Shown here in pieces: positions 1 through 10,755 of a stretch of DNA of 64,000 nucleotides. Positions within the stretch are counted from its first letter, which is position 1. Each line of letters starts with the position of its first letter. This DNA comes from Labia minor (lineage: Eukaryota; Arthropoda; Insecta; Dermaptera; Spongiphoridae): positions 30,849,172 through 30,913,171 of the forward strand of contig OY720344.1 of assembly GCA_963082975.1 (NCBI GenBank), in the 5' to 3' direction. The notes beneath the pieces were generated by a model that saw only the letters and a program-made list of their open reading frames with translations, had not been told where the DNA came from and made no database searches. The translations under genes and the position numbers were made by a program.

Positions 1-838
1 AAAAGAATGTAAAATATTTATTTTTACTTTATATTCATTGGTGAAAGTATCGAAACAACATTTCAGAAGGACTATACTTTTTCTTATAAAATTTTCTTTT
101 AATACAAATTAAAATTTCTATGTAAAATTTACGTTTTATTCATTTCTCTATAGGGAAAATGAATCAGGGAGATTTCTTACTAATGAATTAAAATATCAAA
201 TTATTAATTAAAATTATAATTTATATTTATAATAATTATTAATAAGTATATTATATATTATTTATATTATCATGCTATGATATATATATATATATATTTG
301 TTTTGAATGAAAAACAATAATTTGTTTATTTTTTTTTTCTTATTTTTTAATATTAAAATTTATATTTAAATTTTGATAAACAAATTTTTGAAACACTTCT
401 CCCAAATTTTAAATTGTTATGTCATTGTTTTCAACTCATTTTATATATTCTTGTGAACATTAAATACAGAGAATTACGTTTTATGGGCTATATTATGATT
501 TAATTAATAATTAGAGTAATTAGACTTATTAGATATTTGTTATTATTTTTTCATGTGATATGAAATGATCACGAAAATAAATCTAAATTAATTAATATAT
601 CAAAAAATGAATAACACATTTCTTATACTAAATATATATGAAAGTTTTAAATAAAATAAATATAATTGGAAATATAATCACAAAATTTATATTCTTGATA
701 CTTGAAAAGACTAATAATGCCAGTTATTTTTAAATATTTTTTATTATGAAATTCTTATTTCATAAAAAATTGTACTTAAGGATACATAAAAGTGACATAT
801 ATAGAAAAAAATTGATAAAATTTATTCATGAAACTCAC
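1..838. other. AT-rich sequence, no gene seen
   Basis: Long A/T runs and a short TA repeat near 280-297. I see no exon-like GC rise, no splice-bounded open frame and no recognisable repeat. Downstream exons of the membrane-protein gene that begins at 1089 could lie here or left of the window, but none can be recognised. Confidence 0.6.
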
Positions 839-1089
839 CAGACTAGACATTCGAGGGCGGATACATAAAAGATGACATAGTGATGGAGCTGAGGGTGTCG
901 ATGGGCATGATATTTGGCCAATTTGATGATCACGCAAATTAGGGTGCATGCTGCAAGTCCTGTGAGCAACGAGCTTCGGACACAAGCGAGGGTGTCAAAT
1001 GTGTCAAAACATCCTTTGTTGGCCACATCAAGGGTGTCGTTGCCGAATTTACGACCCCTTAACGACATGTCGCCGAACTTTTCAAGGGG
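839..1089 (-). CDS. Exon of an unidentified membrane protein (partial)
   Basis: A GC-richer exon on the minus strand. An acceptor (TTTTAG) ends at 1090, an ATG lies at 1068-1066, and the frame stays open to a strong donor (CTG|GTGAGT) at 839/838, leaving phase 2. From the ATG it gives 76 codons. The first ~28 residues are polar. Then comes a hydrophobic stretch around SLLTGLAACTLICVIIKLA, a histidine-rich loop (YHAHRHPQLHH), and the start of a second hydrophobic segment (YVIFYVSALECLV). This is the pattern of a multipass membrane protein cut at its first loop. The frame is also open for seven codons upstream of the ATG to the acceptor. I do not recognise the family. Its DNA composition differs sharply from the surrounding A/T, which argues for real coding sequence. 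Later exons are not visible. Confidence 0.55.
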
Positions 1090-1340
1090 CTAAAATTGGA
1101 ATGACATAGCACCTGACTCTTACCGGTACAAAATTCAGAGTGTCATACTCAAGGAATTATCACAAATTGCGAGACGCATTTGAAAAAACTAGACTCATGT
1201 TTAATAATGAGGCGGATAATTAAATAACAAAGGAAGGCTTTGGTCATCGGCCATATGTCAAAGAATCGCAGCCTACAGAGGGCAATACCTACAAATCTAA
1301 CATCAAACCGCTATTTTCAAACAATAATTAAAAAGGAATG
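1090..1340 (-). promoter_or_regulatory. Probable 5' region of the membrane-protein gene
   Basis: A GC-elevated block directly upstream (minus strand) of the exon at 1089-839. It includes a possible donor (ACCG|GTAAGAGT) at 1124/1123. If used with the acceptor at 1091-1090 it would make a 34-nt intron, shorter than insect introns normally are. The 1250-1300 part (containing GCCCTCTGTAGG and GGCCGATG) is compositionally distinct and could be 5' UTR or core promoter. No TATA box is identifiable in this A/T background. Confidence 0.3.
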
Positions 1341-2338
1341 TAGAATGCTCATAGGTATAACTTGACACAATATAAATTTTCATATTCTATTTCTATTTAA
1401 TTGAAGAATCAACGAAACCAACTGAGGCATACAGTTTGTAGGTGAGAATAAGATATTGCCAAATTTTTAGAATTATAATTAAAATCGATTATAAAAAATG
1501 TGCTTAGGATTAGTTTTATGTTCGCATTTGACATTTTTAAATTGAAATGTTCAATTTTTCATTATTTTTTTTCAAAACTTTAGTAAAATTTTATACATAT
1601 ACATTATTTATAATTTAATTTTTTTTAATAAGATAATTTTTACTATTTGTCGTTATTTGTTAAAAAGAAATATTTCAATATTTTTTTAAAGTTTATTAAA
1701 TTTTTATAAATAGATGTTGGTTTATTCATATTTAATATTATTTTATTATATAAATAATAACTTAATTTATAAGTCAAATTAAAATAATAAAGATTAAATT
1801 TAGTATTATATAATTTCTAAAATAGCAGTTTCTAATTATATATATTCTTTTAGTAAGATGTTATATATACACTTTTCTATACACATATTAAATAAAACTG
1901 ATTTAAATTTAAATTGTTATCTTTAATGTTGTTATAATTCCATTATAATTAAATTTCATGTATAATAAATAAATGAACAAGAAGAGGATGGTAGCCTAGT
2001 AGTTTGCAATCTACCAAATTTGAATAGAATACTGCTTTATTAATAAATTAATATGGAAATTCTTTAATAAAATTATTAACAATAATAAAGTCTGTTGGTA
2101 GCTTAATAATTATAAATTATATATTGAATTTTCTTCACCATGAAATATAATAGTCAATTAATTTATTAATATATTAAGTAACCATCAAGGATAGAGAAGG
2201 GATTTCATGGAGGGAGATTCAGATCGTTATGAAATATGAACATAATAAAATCTGTTATTTTTTCAATTAATTTCAATTTAAAATTTACATAAAACATTTA
2301 TTAAATTTGTGTATAACATAAAGTGTTTTGTTTTTTAT
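1341..2338. other. AT-rich intergenic, 3' flank of the DDX18 gene
   Basis: Mostly A/T. No open frame or repeat is recognised. It contains the 3' UTR of the helicase gene (minus strand, below 2339). AATAAA-like strings are so common here that no poly(A) site can be singled out. Confidence 0.5.
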
Positions 2339-5264
2339 CTAGTAGTTCTTTTTATTTGATTGACGATTTGTTCTAATTTTATGTTTTTGATTTCTTGAAT
2401 TTAATTTATTGTTACCATATTCACATTCTCCATATTTTCTTGGTTTAATTTTTTTATTGATGGAATTTCCTAAAAATACGAATTATGATAACAACCATTT
2501 TTAAAATAATAATAATAATATAAATAAATATTATATAATGGAATCATCAAAAAATCTTAAAAAACACTTTGAAACGATTTAAAAAATAAAAATACAACTT
2601 ATAAAATTATTTTTTTTTAAATTGTGTATCTATTTGATTACTGAGCTATTATTGTTGAAAAAAATAAACAATTTAAGGTTTTATCACTATTTATATTGAA
2701 TAATTAGAAGAGTACTCACCCAAATCAACACGAGGTGGAGCTTGAAATCCAAAAGATAAAGCAACTTTTTTAAGATCAAGTGTGTCAATGTCAAATACTT
2801 CTTTTAATTGATAAGAATCGTAAGCACGAATATATGCTTTATACGCGTCCTTAGCAGCTGAATTCAAAACATAATCTGACTTGATTCTACTTTCTAACTA
2901 AAACATGAATATAATATTTTGAATTTATTTTAATTTAATTTTAGTAAATATAATTAAATTAAATAATGGTAAACTTACCACGATTTGAATATCAGCTAAC
3001 TTATTCCAATTAAAGTTAAATTCATTTAAGGGAACGTTTGCTCGTTTAAGGTATTCTAGAAAAACTAATTCTTCGGGTCTTAAAATTAAAATGGCATTTC
3101 CTTTGCCGTTTTTGCCTCTAGCAGTTCGTCCTACTCGATGGATATAAACCTAAGAAAATATTTATCAATAAATATTAGAATTTTGTGTTTGTAGTTGATA
3201 TATAAATTAATTATAATTTATATTTACCTTAGGATCACTTGGTGGATCATATTGGATAACCCAATCAAGACCTGGAATATCTAACCCTCTGGCTGCTACA
3301 TCTGTGCATAATAATATCCCGGAATCAGTTTGGCAAAATTGAAAAAATGTCGACGTTCTTTCATTTGCGCTCAATTCTCTCTAAAATTAAACAAATTTTT
3401 TGTAAATTTTATGTTAGAATTTTATTAGTTTTTATCAATTCTTACATGGATACTAATCACAGGAAGACCAATGTCGTTGAAAAGTTCATGGTGGTATTTA
3501 ACTGACATACACGAACTAAAAAATACTATTACTTTTTTTTTGCGATTCTTTTTTAAGAAAGTAAAAAGTAAAAGAAACCGTTTTTCTGAAGGGCAGAGTA
3601 TAAAACCTATACAAAAATAATTTTAAGTAAATAAGTAAATCTAGTGATTGTCAAAAGTAATATTTTGTTATTTTTTGGATATTTATTTATTTGTGTTATA
3701 AAAACTTAATTTTCTGCCTTGCCTTGTTCTAAACCATCAACAGTTGCAATATCTTGATTATCAACTTCGACATAAACTGGCTCCATTTTTAAAGCTAATT
3801 TTCGGAGTGCTTCTGTTTTTTCTGTTGTAGTAGCACTAAAAAACATTGTCTGTCTCTTTTCTATAAAATAAGCAAAAATAATGAATTTAATAATGATTTT
3901 TAATAATTAACTCATCTTAATATTTACTAGGTAATAAATTAACAATTTGTTTGAGTTGTTTTTCAAAACCATCATCCAAAATTCGATCTGCTTCATCAAT
4001 AACTAAGCATTGAAGATTTTTAGTTACAAAATTAGGAGTATTTTCTAAATGATCTATTAATCTTCCAGGTGTACAAACAATTATATTAATACCTAAAATA
4101 AATTTTACTTTTTGTTTATATTTTAAATTTTCATTTAAGAATGGATTTTTAAAAAATTGATATAATATTAATTCAATAAAGCAAATAAGAAAGAAGGTGA
4201 CTAATATCTTGATTTTACCTTTAGATAATTTTTGTGCTTCAATGTCTCGTTTAATTCCTCCCGTAACCAGTCCGTGAGTCAAGTTGTGATATTTCATTAA
4301 TTCATCTAAAACTCCATAAGTTTGAATTGCTAATTCCCTTGTAGGTGAAATAATAATACATCCTGTTCCTAAAAACAATTAAAATATTCAATAGTTTAAA
4401 TATTTATAATGAATTAGAAAATAAATAAGGTGTTTTGGAATTATATATATTTATATATATATATAAATGTAATTTTATAAATGAATATGAAAAATAATCT
4501 TTAAACTTAATTAATTACCTTTTTTTGAACTAAATTCTGATTGATAAATCATTTGGATGGCTGGTATTAAAAAGGCCAATGTTTTTCCAGATCCTGTTTT
4601 TGCTTTTGCTACTAAATCTCTCCCTTCTAAAAGATGGGGAATTGCTTTTGCTTGAATTTCTGTTAAATTTTTAAAACCCATCGCTTTTATGGCTTTCAGA
4701 GTATTTTCACAAACTTTATCTTTTAAAGATTCAAATGAAGAATGACTTAAAATTGATGATAAAGGTTCATTAGAAGCCGCCACTGAAAAATTTCATGAAA
4801 TTATAATTAATATTTTAAATATGAAAAAAATAAATTTATAACTAACAATTATCCTGGGAGTCAATGTTATTTGGTTCATTGTTAATTTTATTCTCAATTG
4901 ATTGTTCATCATTAAATTCATTAATTGTTACTTCTTCATCTTTGAGTTTCTTCTTATTTTTATTTTTCACTGAAAAATATTTGTGTAAAAAGAATGTGAT
5001 TGTAAAAGATTAATTATTAATTGTTAAAAAATATATTTTATATTTACCATTAATATTATTAGAAGCTTCTAAATGTCTTTTTTTTGCTTTCGTTTTAAAC
5101 TTGAGTAGGTTCTTTTTTTCATTTTCTAAAAATATAATTTTAATTATTTTCTTTAATTGTTTCTTTTTACTAACATTACACATACCTGTTTTTCTTAATA
5201 AGGTTAATTTTGTATTTTGAACCTTTTTAATTTGATTATTTAGATTTTCATTTTGAGAAGACAT
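2339..5264 (-). CDS. DDX18: DEAD-box RNA helicase DDX18/Has1 (Pitchoune) homologue
   Basis: An ATP-dependent RNA helicase. Has1/DDX18 proteins act in the nucleolus in 60S ribosome assembly. Twelve exons (minus): 5264-5186, 5125-5048, 4969-4847, 4782-4519, 4368-4219, 4092-3928, 3860-3723, 3606-3446, 3380-3228, 3149-2979, 2897-2720, 2469-2339. They join in phase to 1791 nt, 596 residues plus TAG. Visible motifs: Q-motif region F110 to Q137; motif I AKTGSGKT 154-161; PTRELA; TPGR 239-242; DEAD 264-267; SAT 295-297; [14 protein letters not shown] 441-449. The family-specific strings FFQFC and LSFGF fix DDX18 rather than other DEAD proteins. The N-terminus is short and lysine-rich (family members are nearer 670 aa). 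The last exon carries [11 protein letters not shown] where the family has a GGGGGFGY-type tail. The intron after exon 7 starts with GC. The helicase core is intact, so I judge the gene functional. Confidence 0.95.
3607..3722 (-). other. GC-AG intron in the helicase gene
   Basis: Exon 7 ends ...GAACAAG and the intron begins GCAAGG; it ends TATAG before GTTTTATACTC. Joining at these points gives [14 protein letters not shown], which matches the conserved DDX18 reading. Reading on without splicing meets an in-frame TAA after six codons, and there is no usable GT nearby. AG|GCAAG is the known consensus for the minor GC-AG class. Confidence 0.85.
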
Positions 5265-5620
5265 TTCAATTAATTAATATAAATATTTAGTAAATTAAAT
5301 AATAAAAATTAAAAATGTTTATTTTATAGATATTTCATAAATTAGATATATATATATATATAATATTATTTCATAATCATCATAATATAATGTGATTGTG
5401 AACTTTTTGGAACCACGTGCTCGTAAATATTTTTATCAAATGTCACTGTCACAGATTAATAGTTTGAGTTCGGATTTCTCTCATAGAGTGCGCTATCATC
5501 ATGCAAAATTTGAATTGATCTTAAACATTAGTAATATTTACAATGCTGGCCAAAAAAAATACCTAGGTCAAAGTCGTTGCGTTAATCGAGGATCGTAATG
5601 TTCTTCGTACGACAGCAACC
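5265..5620 (-). promoter_or_regulatory. Helicase gene 5' region with a CACGTG E-box
   Basis: The A/T background gives way here to a richer stretch upstream of the helicase ATG. A perfect CACGTG E-box sits at 5414-5419, 150 nt upstream of the start codon on the minus strand. DDX18 is a known Myc/Max target in vertebrates and its fly homologue responds to Myc, so the box is plausible as a functional site. A 68-codon plus-strand open frame across this region (5392-5598) is probably incidental. Confidence 0.45.
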
Positions 5621-5907
5621 CCTATTTTTTGGATGGGATTTTAATAATTAAATATAAAATAATATATTAAAAAACTATAAAAATACACAGTCCGGACAAA
5701 ACATATAAATATAATATAATAATATATTTAATAAATTTTTGAAAAGATTTTATATAAATTTAATTTCAAAATTTTTCAAAAACATTATTTTGCCTTATTT
5801 GGAGAAGTGGAATCGCGAACATTTCTGCATTAGAAAATATAGAAAAAAGTTACACTAATGTAAATTTTACTTAGGTAGCTTATTGTCAAAAAATACATAT
5901 TTTAGAG

Positions 5908-6100
5908 CAGGGGTGGGCAACCTGGTGCCCGCGAAGCCATTTTCAAGTGCCCGCATTCAAATTACTAAGTATAATATTAATTTAAAGTCATGACACAAAA
6001 AAGGTAACATTTTCGATTTTCATTCATCACTAAGTGTGGCCACACCTGTTATATTATTTCAGAGATATGCCCAACTATTGAAAAAGGTTGCCGACCCCTG
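5908..6100. mobile_element. hAT-type non-autonomous element (193 bp)
   Basis: Ends are CAGGGGTGGGCAACC on the left and GGTTGCCGACCCCTG on the right, near-perfect inverted repeats beginning CAGGGG as in hAT elements. Flanking octamers are ttttagag and atttggag, an imperfect 8-bp duplication with two differences. No coding capacity. The ends resemble those of the element at 44334-44559 but the interiors differ. Confidence 0.75.
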
Positions 6101-6229
6101 ATTTGGAGTATGAAAAATAAATAATTAGAATAAAACTTTTGCACTACACATTTGGTTCGCGTAGATTAAACATATTATAAATATATAACGAATTATATAA
6201 TAAATTGTATTAATAGGAAGTGATATATT

Positions 6230-6520
6230 CCTAAGCTTGACTTGTTAAATAAACTATATCAAAACTCTAAATAGGGTAGAGGTTAAGCAATTCTGGTAGA
6301 GATAGGCTTACTTAAGGGATGCGATCCTGCCTTTAGCGAGCCTTGATTTTCCTTTTATTAGGGGATGATCATGTCTCTCCTCTTAATTCCTATCTATTAA
6401 AACTACCTCCTATATCCTAGAAGAGCGGACCTCACCCTGATAACTACCGCGCTGATTGGACCTGAATAATGTGTGGCAGCGGTCGGTGAACCGTGGTAAA
6501 TTACTCCAAATAAGGTAAAA
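6230..6520. other. GC-elevated block, unclassified
   Basis: The stretch from about 6280 to 6490 (containing GGGATGCGATCCTGCC, GAGCGGACCTCACCCTG and GGCAGCGGTCGGTGAACC) is far more GC-rich than its surroundings. I found no continuous frame, terminal repeats or tRNA-like fold. It is probably part of a decayed mobile element. The following ~260 bases to 6780 are AT-rich with short chance frames. Confidence 0.3.
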
Positions 6521-6789
6521 ATGAAATTTTGGGGGGTAAAAATGAAGCTTTTCTGAGTAAAAAGTATATATTTTTAATTTGCTATTTTATAAACCTGATA
6601 GTATTTTTACAAATTAAATTTTTAGTTATTGTTACCTTTCAAAATTATCATGGGGCTATAATAGGAAAGATGCTAAAAAGAGGCGATTTCGTTTGTTTTT
6701 TTTGCTCTTCCCCATGGGGTAATATCAACTTACACAAAAATATTTTGGGGTAATGATTAAAAAAGTTCCCCCAAGAAAAGGAATCGTGA

Positions 6790-6905
6790 AGAATACTCAA
6801 ATTATAAATGCTGAATTTAGAAAGTGCTATGTTTCTCAAATATTAAAAATCGTGGAGGTAATCTTGATTCCAAAACCAGGTAAGCCTACTATTCTTCATA
6901 TTTGA
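6790..6905 (+). pseudogene. Jockey-type reverse transcriptase fragment
   Basis: One plus-strand frame reads ...NAEFRKCY...KIVEVILIPKPGKP and then stops at 6903-6905. The VEVILIPKPGKP string is the hallmark of jockey/CR1-type non-LTR reverse transcriptases, just before the YRPISLL motif, which is missing here. Only ~38 codons survive, so this is a dead scrap. It runs toward the hAT-type element at 7008. Confidence 0.7.
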
Positions 6906-7007
6906 AAAACTTCACAGCTTACACTTACTGGTTAATGCTGCTACATAGCGCTACGTCGTTACATCAATTCAAAGTCTTTCAATCTCTACTATATATATAT
7001 AAATATA

Positions 7008-7257
7008 CAGTGGCGTACCGTGAGAAATCAGCGCCCCCTTTCGTATATATATATATATAATTTAATTTTTTAAAGAATATTAATGACGAATAACGAAACA
7101 GGTTTAACAGATTTTAATAAGCGTATAAATAATATTTATTGACTTACACAAAATACAGTTTAACTTTAAATATTAATTCTTCTTTTGTTCCAAATTGGCT
7201 TCCCTAATTTGGCGCCCGGGGACATATGTCCCTCCCTGCTCCCCCCTAGTTACGCCA

Positions 7258-7260
<3 letters not shown>
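7008..7260 (+). mobile_element. hAT-type MITE, copy 1 (253 bp)
   Basis: Inverted ends CAGTGGCGTACCGTGAG and ...TAGTTACGCCACTG. The interior is shared, in the opposite orientation, with the copy at 22132-22437. This includes a GCGCCCCCTTTC block, the stretch around AACGAAACAGG, and a block around GGCGCCCGGGGACATATGTC. The flanks are taaatata on the left and tatatata on the right, consistent with an 8-bp duplication in TA-rich sequence. A long (TA)n run follows at 7261-7292. Confidence 0.85.
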
Positions 7261-7294
<34 letters not shown>

Positions 7295-7437
7295 GTATAT
7301 TATAATAATAAAATAAATTCAAATAGATTGTATGTGTAAAACCCTATGAAATTATGATGTCTAGTAGTTCTATTTGATTTCCCCAAACTTTTATATCTTT
7401 TCTTTTTTATATTACCTATATATTATTTTTATTTATT

Positions 7438-7544
7438 AGTACCGGGACCCCGAGCCTCGGCTCGGTACTTAAGTTAAAAAAAATGATTCATTATTATTGG
7501 GTTTGGCTGGTAATATTAATACCTGGGATACCGAGCTGTCGCTC
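7438..7544 (+). repeat. Dispersed GC-rich double-hairpin element, copy 1
   Basis: A ~107-bp unit. The first part holds GTACCGGGACCCCGAGCC followed by TCGGCTCGGTAC, which fold on each other. Then comes a spacer (TTAAGTTAAAAAAAATGATT... to GGTAATATTAA). A second, weaker unit of the same design ends it (TACCTGGGATACCGAGC, TGTCGCTCG). An inverted copy lies at 41480-41590 and a single hairpin of the family at 51135-51168. No coding frame. I do not recognise the family. Confidence 0.7.
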
Positions 7545-9524
7545 GAAAAAATATTTAGACATTATTATAGATATTTTAATAATAGTAATCAACAAAATTC
7601 AATGTTTATTTTCTTTTATTTTAATTATTTTTTAATTACAAATTTTTAAGATTGACAAAAAAAAAAATAAAACCGTTTTGTTAGCACGATTGCAGTTAAA
7701 TTCTATTTTTCTTTATGAATTATTTTTTTTGCATTGGAGAATATCTGAATAATATTTACCAAAATAAATTAAACTCAATTTAAATTTAAAAATTGCAATT
7801 TTGAAATTTATAGCATCTTTGGTAAAACAATCTTTCGATTTCATTCTATTCTCCAAAAATTTGCTTTTAAAAATTTATTTTCCCTTCTTAATTCAATTGT
7901 TTTTTATCACAATAATTACTAAAATTATTATACTGGTATTGGGATAATTAATTCAAATTACTCTTACTGTTTTAGATTTAAATCAAAAAATTTGGGAAAT
8001 TTTATTTTTGAGAAGACATTTTCTTGTTTAATAATAATTTCTTAGCTAAATATTAACTAATTTAACAAAATGATTTAACGTTCTCTGTTAATTTTGATAG
8101 ATTGGATTTGAATTATAGACATTTTAGTCGAATATCTTTTGAAGTTTAAACAATTAAAAATAATTTTTTGTGAAATAAGTAAATTACTAAATGTATTGAG
8201 AAAATTCATATTGACAGTCCTAAAGAAAAAAATGCTAGGCATTGATAAAATATTCTTAGATAAGGAAAGGAATTAGGATAATTCAAGAATTTAATTATTA
8301 AGGAAATTTAGGAAGCTTATTCTGTTAAGGTCAAATAAAAGAAAATTATTATCTCATCTCATTATTTTATTATTATTAATAAAAATTTATTTAGATTAAA
8401 AAGTAGCTAAGAAGAAAAAACATTTTTTACAATTCAATTGTGACAAATTAAAATTTAACAAATATACATCCATAATTAAAAAAATTGATTTTTTTTCTTT
8501 TTGTTTTAAAAGGTTTATCGATTTGAAAAATTTATAATATAATTAATTTCCTTATTTTATAGTTGTAGTTTTATTTATATATGTATATTTCTGGGTCTCT
8601 ATATATTTGCTTTTTCAATTACGAATCCAGTCGAAATTTGTTTTATAATAATTTATGAATATATATAATATATTTATTTACATTTATATAATTATATAAT
8701 CTGATTTCTAATTTGGAATTATTTAAAATGTGTTCAAAAATACAATCTTATAACTAGTGAGTGGGTAAAAATCAACAAGCTTAATGCCTCTATACTAATA
8801 TTAAATATATACATTGTAATAAGACACACACGACACAGCCGCTGTCTCTTTCTAGTTTCTTTTCACATTCTTCATTGCTTAACAAGAAATTATTTCATAT
8901 ACTTATATAATTTATGTATATATATATTATATATTTATTTACAAATCAACAAAGATACATTGCATCTTTTACAAGTAGCCAACAGTTAAAACCAGTTCCC
9001 AACAAAAGGGTTAGAATTAAAATTAGAGGCACTTGTGAAATATATGGGGAAATTCGTCAATGTCTTTTTCATTTTTTTTTTAATTATTTTTACCGATTTA
9101 GAAAAAGATAATGCAAATTTTTAATAAATCGAATTGATATATATTTTATAGAAAAATAAATTCTAAATATGTTATTTTAGTTATATATATTTAATATGTT
9201 TAGATTTTTTTTTGAAAGAAAAAAAATACATATTATTTGTATATTTTTTTAACTCTTCTTTTCATTTTGTTTTATAGGATGACGACTTATGAAAATAAGT
9301 ATCAATGTTATAGAATGTATTCTATTTGTAGGGTTAAATTATTTTATAAAGATAGAAAAATTAAATGCATAAGAATATAATTAAAAAATTACTTTTTCTA
9401 AAACATGGGAATAACTTATATAAAAATACAATCTCTCATCTTGAAACCAATGTACACTCGCCAGCAAAAAGGAGCTAGAATATTTACACATCTCAATGAT
9501 ACAAGATTTGCATTAACATTCTGA
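7545..9524. other. AT-rich intergenic, nothing recognised
   Basis: About 2 kb of A/T-rich DNA. A 65-codon plus-strand frame at 8914-9111 starts in TA-repeat sequence and has no family resemblance or splice context that convinces. A slightly GC-richer patch at 8820-8890 (CGACACAGCCGCTGTC) is the only compositional feature. Confidence 0.5.
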
Positions 9525-9589
9525 TTAATGTTCAGTAGAACGTCTCCAATTCCAGCATTTTAGTTTACGTCGACTTTTCACTTTTTTCT
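9525..9589 (-). CDS. Candidate terminal exon, gene unknown
   Basis: A strong acceptor (pyrimidine tract then TTTCCACAG) ends at 9590. It opens a short frame reading KKVKSRRKLKCWNWRRSTEH and a TAA stop at 9527-9525, entered after a phase-1 donor. The tryptophan- and arginine-rich peptide is unlike random A/T-rich translation. The last CRACD-like exon has its own stop at 10756, so this would need either an alternative phase-1 donor there or a different gene on the same strand. No partner exon was found. Confidence 0.3.
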
Positions 9590-9670
9590 CTGTGGAAACA
9601 AACATAAAACAAAAATTAATTAACAAAAAAATCATCCTTTATAATATTCAATAATAATAAATTATAGCTG

Positions 9671-10003
9671 GAGTGTCTCCACTCGACTATCTCGCAATTT
9701 GAATTGGATTTATTAAACCAGGGCATTTTTGGCTCTTTGTTGATGCCACCACGTCACGTGTTGGCGCGTGAGATTTGCAGTGTTAAAAAATGAATTCTGG
9801 TACTTTCAGAGATTCAATCAAGCTGAAATTCTATATATAGCAGTTTTATACAATTTCTAATCATGTGAAAAATTATCAAACATATATCTTTATTTTTACG
9901 GACACTTTAGAGGAAAAAAAATCAAAACGTAAGTAATGACCCTCTTCCGGTTGAGCTACATTTCTCAAAAGTTGATAGAAAACTACGAATTTAGCGAGAT
10001 AGT
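9671..10003. repeat. Arthropod-type dispersed repeat, family B copy 1
   Basis: Starts GGAGTGTCTCCACTCG, then ACTATCTCGCA, and ends GCGAGATAGT, so ACTATCTCGC forms terminal inverted repeats. The interior contains CTTCCGGTTGAGCTACA and the stretch GTTGATAGAAAACTACGAAT, shared with 47909-48522. Similar CTTCCGG-containing repeats with GGAGTGTC ends are found here at 31571-32219. Non-coding. Confidence 0.7.
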
Positions 10004-10755
10004 AAAAAACTAATCGGAGAATTATTAAAAATTCAATTCAGTTCACTTTCGACTATATTTGATAAAATTTTTGAGAGTAATTTATAATAAAATAAGAAAT
10101 AAATAATTTGATGTTTTTTAAAAGTTTACATAAAAAAGTTTGTATAAAGAGGTTTAAAAAACAGAATTTCTAAAAAAACATCTATAAATACTAATTTTTT
10201 TTATATAGAATGATTATATTATATATTATAAATATTATTATTATTATTAAACCGGTCAATCAAAAAGTGAACATTTTTTTAAATCTCAATTTTTTCTTTA
10301 CCAGGTTACTTAATTGATAATTTAAAGACAAATTATCTGAAACAAATTGTTGACAAACGGTTAGAATAAAATCGACTTACAAAAAAATAAATAAATAAAT
10401 ATATTATATCCTTGAAACTAAATATGATTTCTGATCCAACTTTATTAAATGATTAAAATTATATAAAATTTAATTGAAATATTTTTTATATATACATCTT
10501 ATTCTAAGTGTTTTTATAATTATTAATCAAGTGTGAGTAATTGAGAATGCGACTTTATTTCTAAATGAATTAAATCGAATAGAAATTGACAATAAATGAT
10601 ATGCATGAAAGTTAAAATATCAGCAACAGATAATTTATAATATTTAAATTATTAACATTGATTCAAGCATATTTTGTAAATATTTTGAAATGACAGATGT
10701 ATTGATAAAGCAGTTTGAAAATAATTAATAGAATAGAAAATAATATTCACCGTTT
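10004..10755. other. AT-rich 3' flank of the CRACD-like gene
   Basis: Holds the presumed 3' UTR of the minus-strand gene ending at 10756. Apart from (TTA)n near 10238-10250 and A/T runs, nothing is recognised. Confidence 0.5.

Noticed and set aside
5392-5598. 68-codon plus-strand frame upstream of the helicase gene
   Set aside because: No recognisable product; more economical as 5' flanking sequence of the helicase gene.
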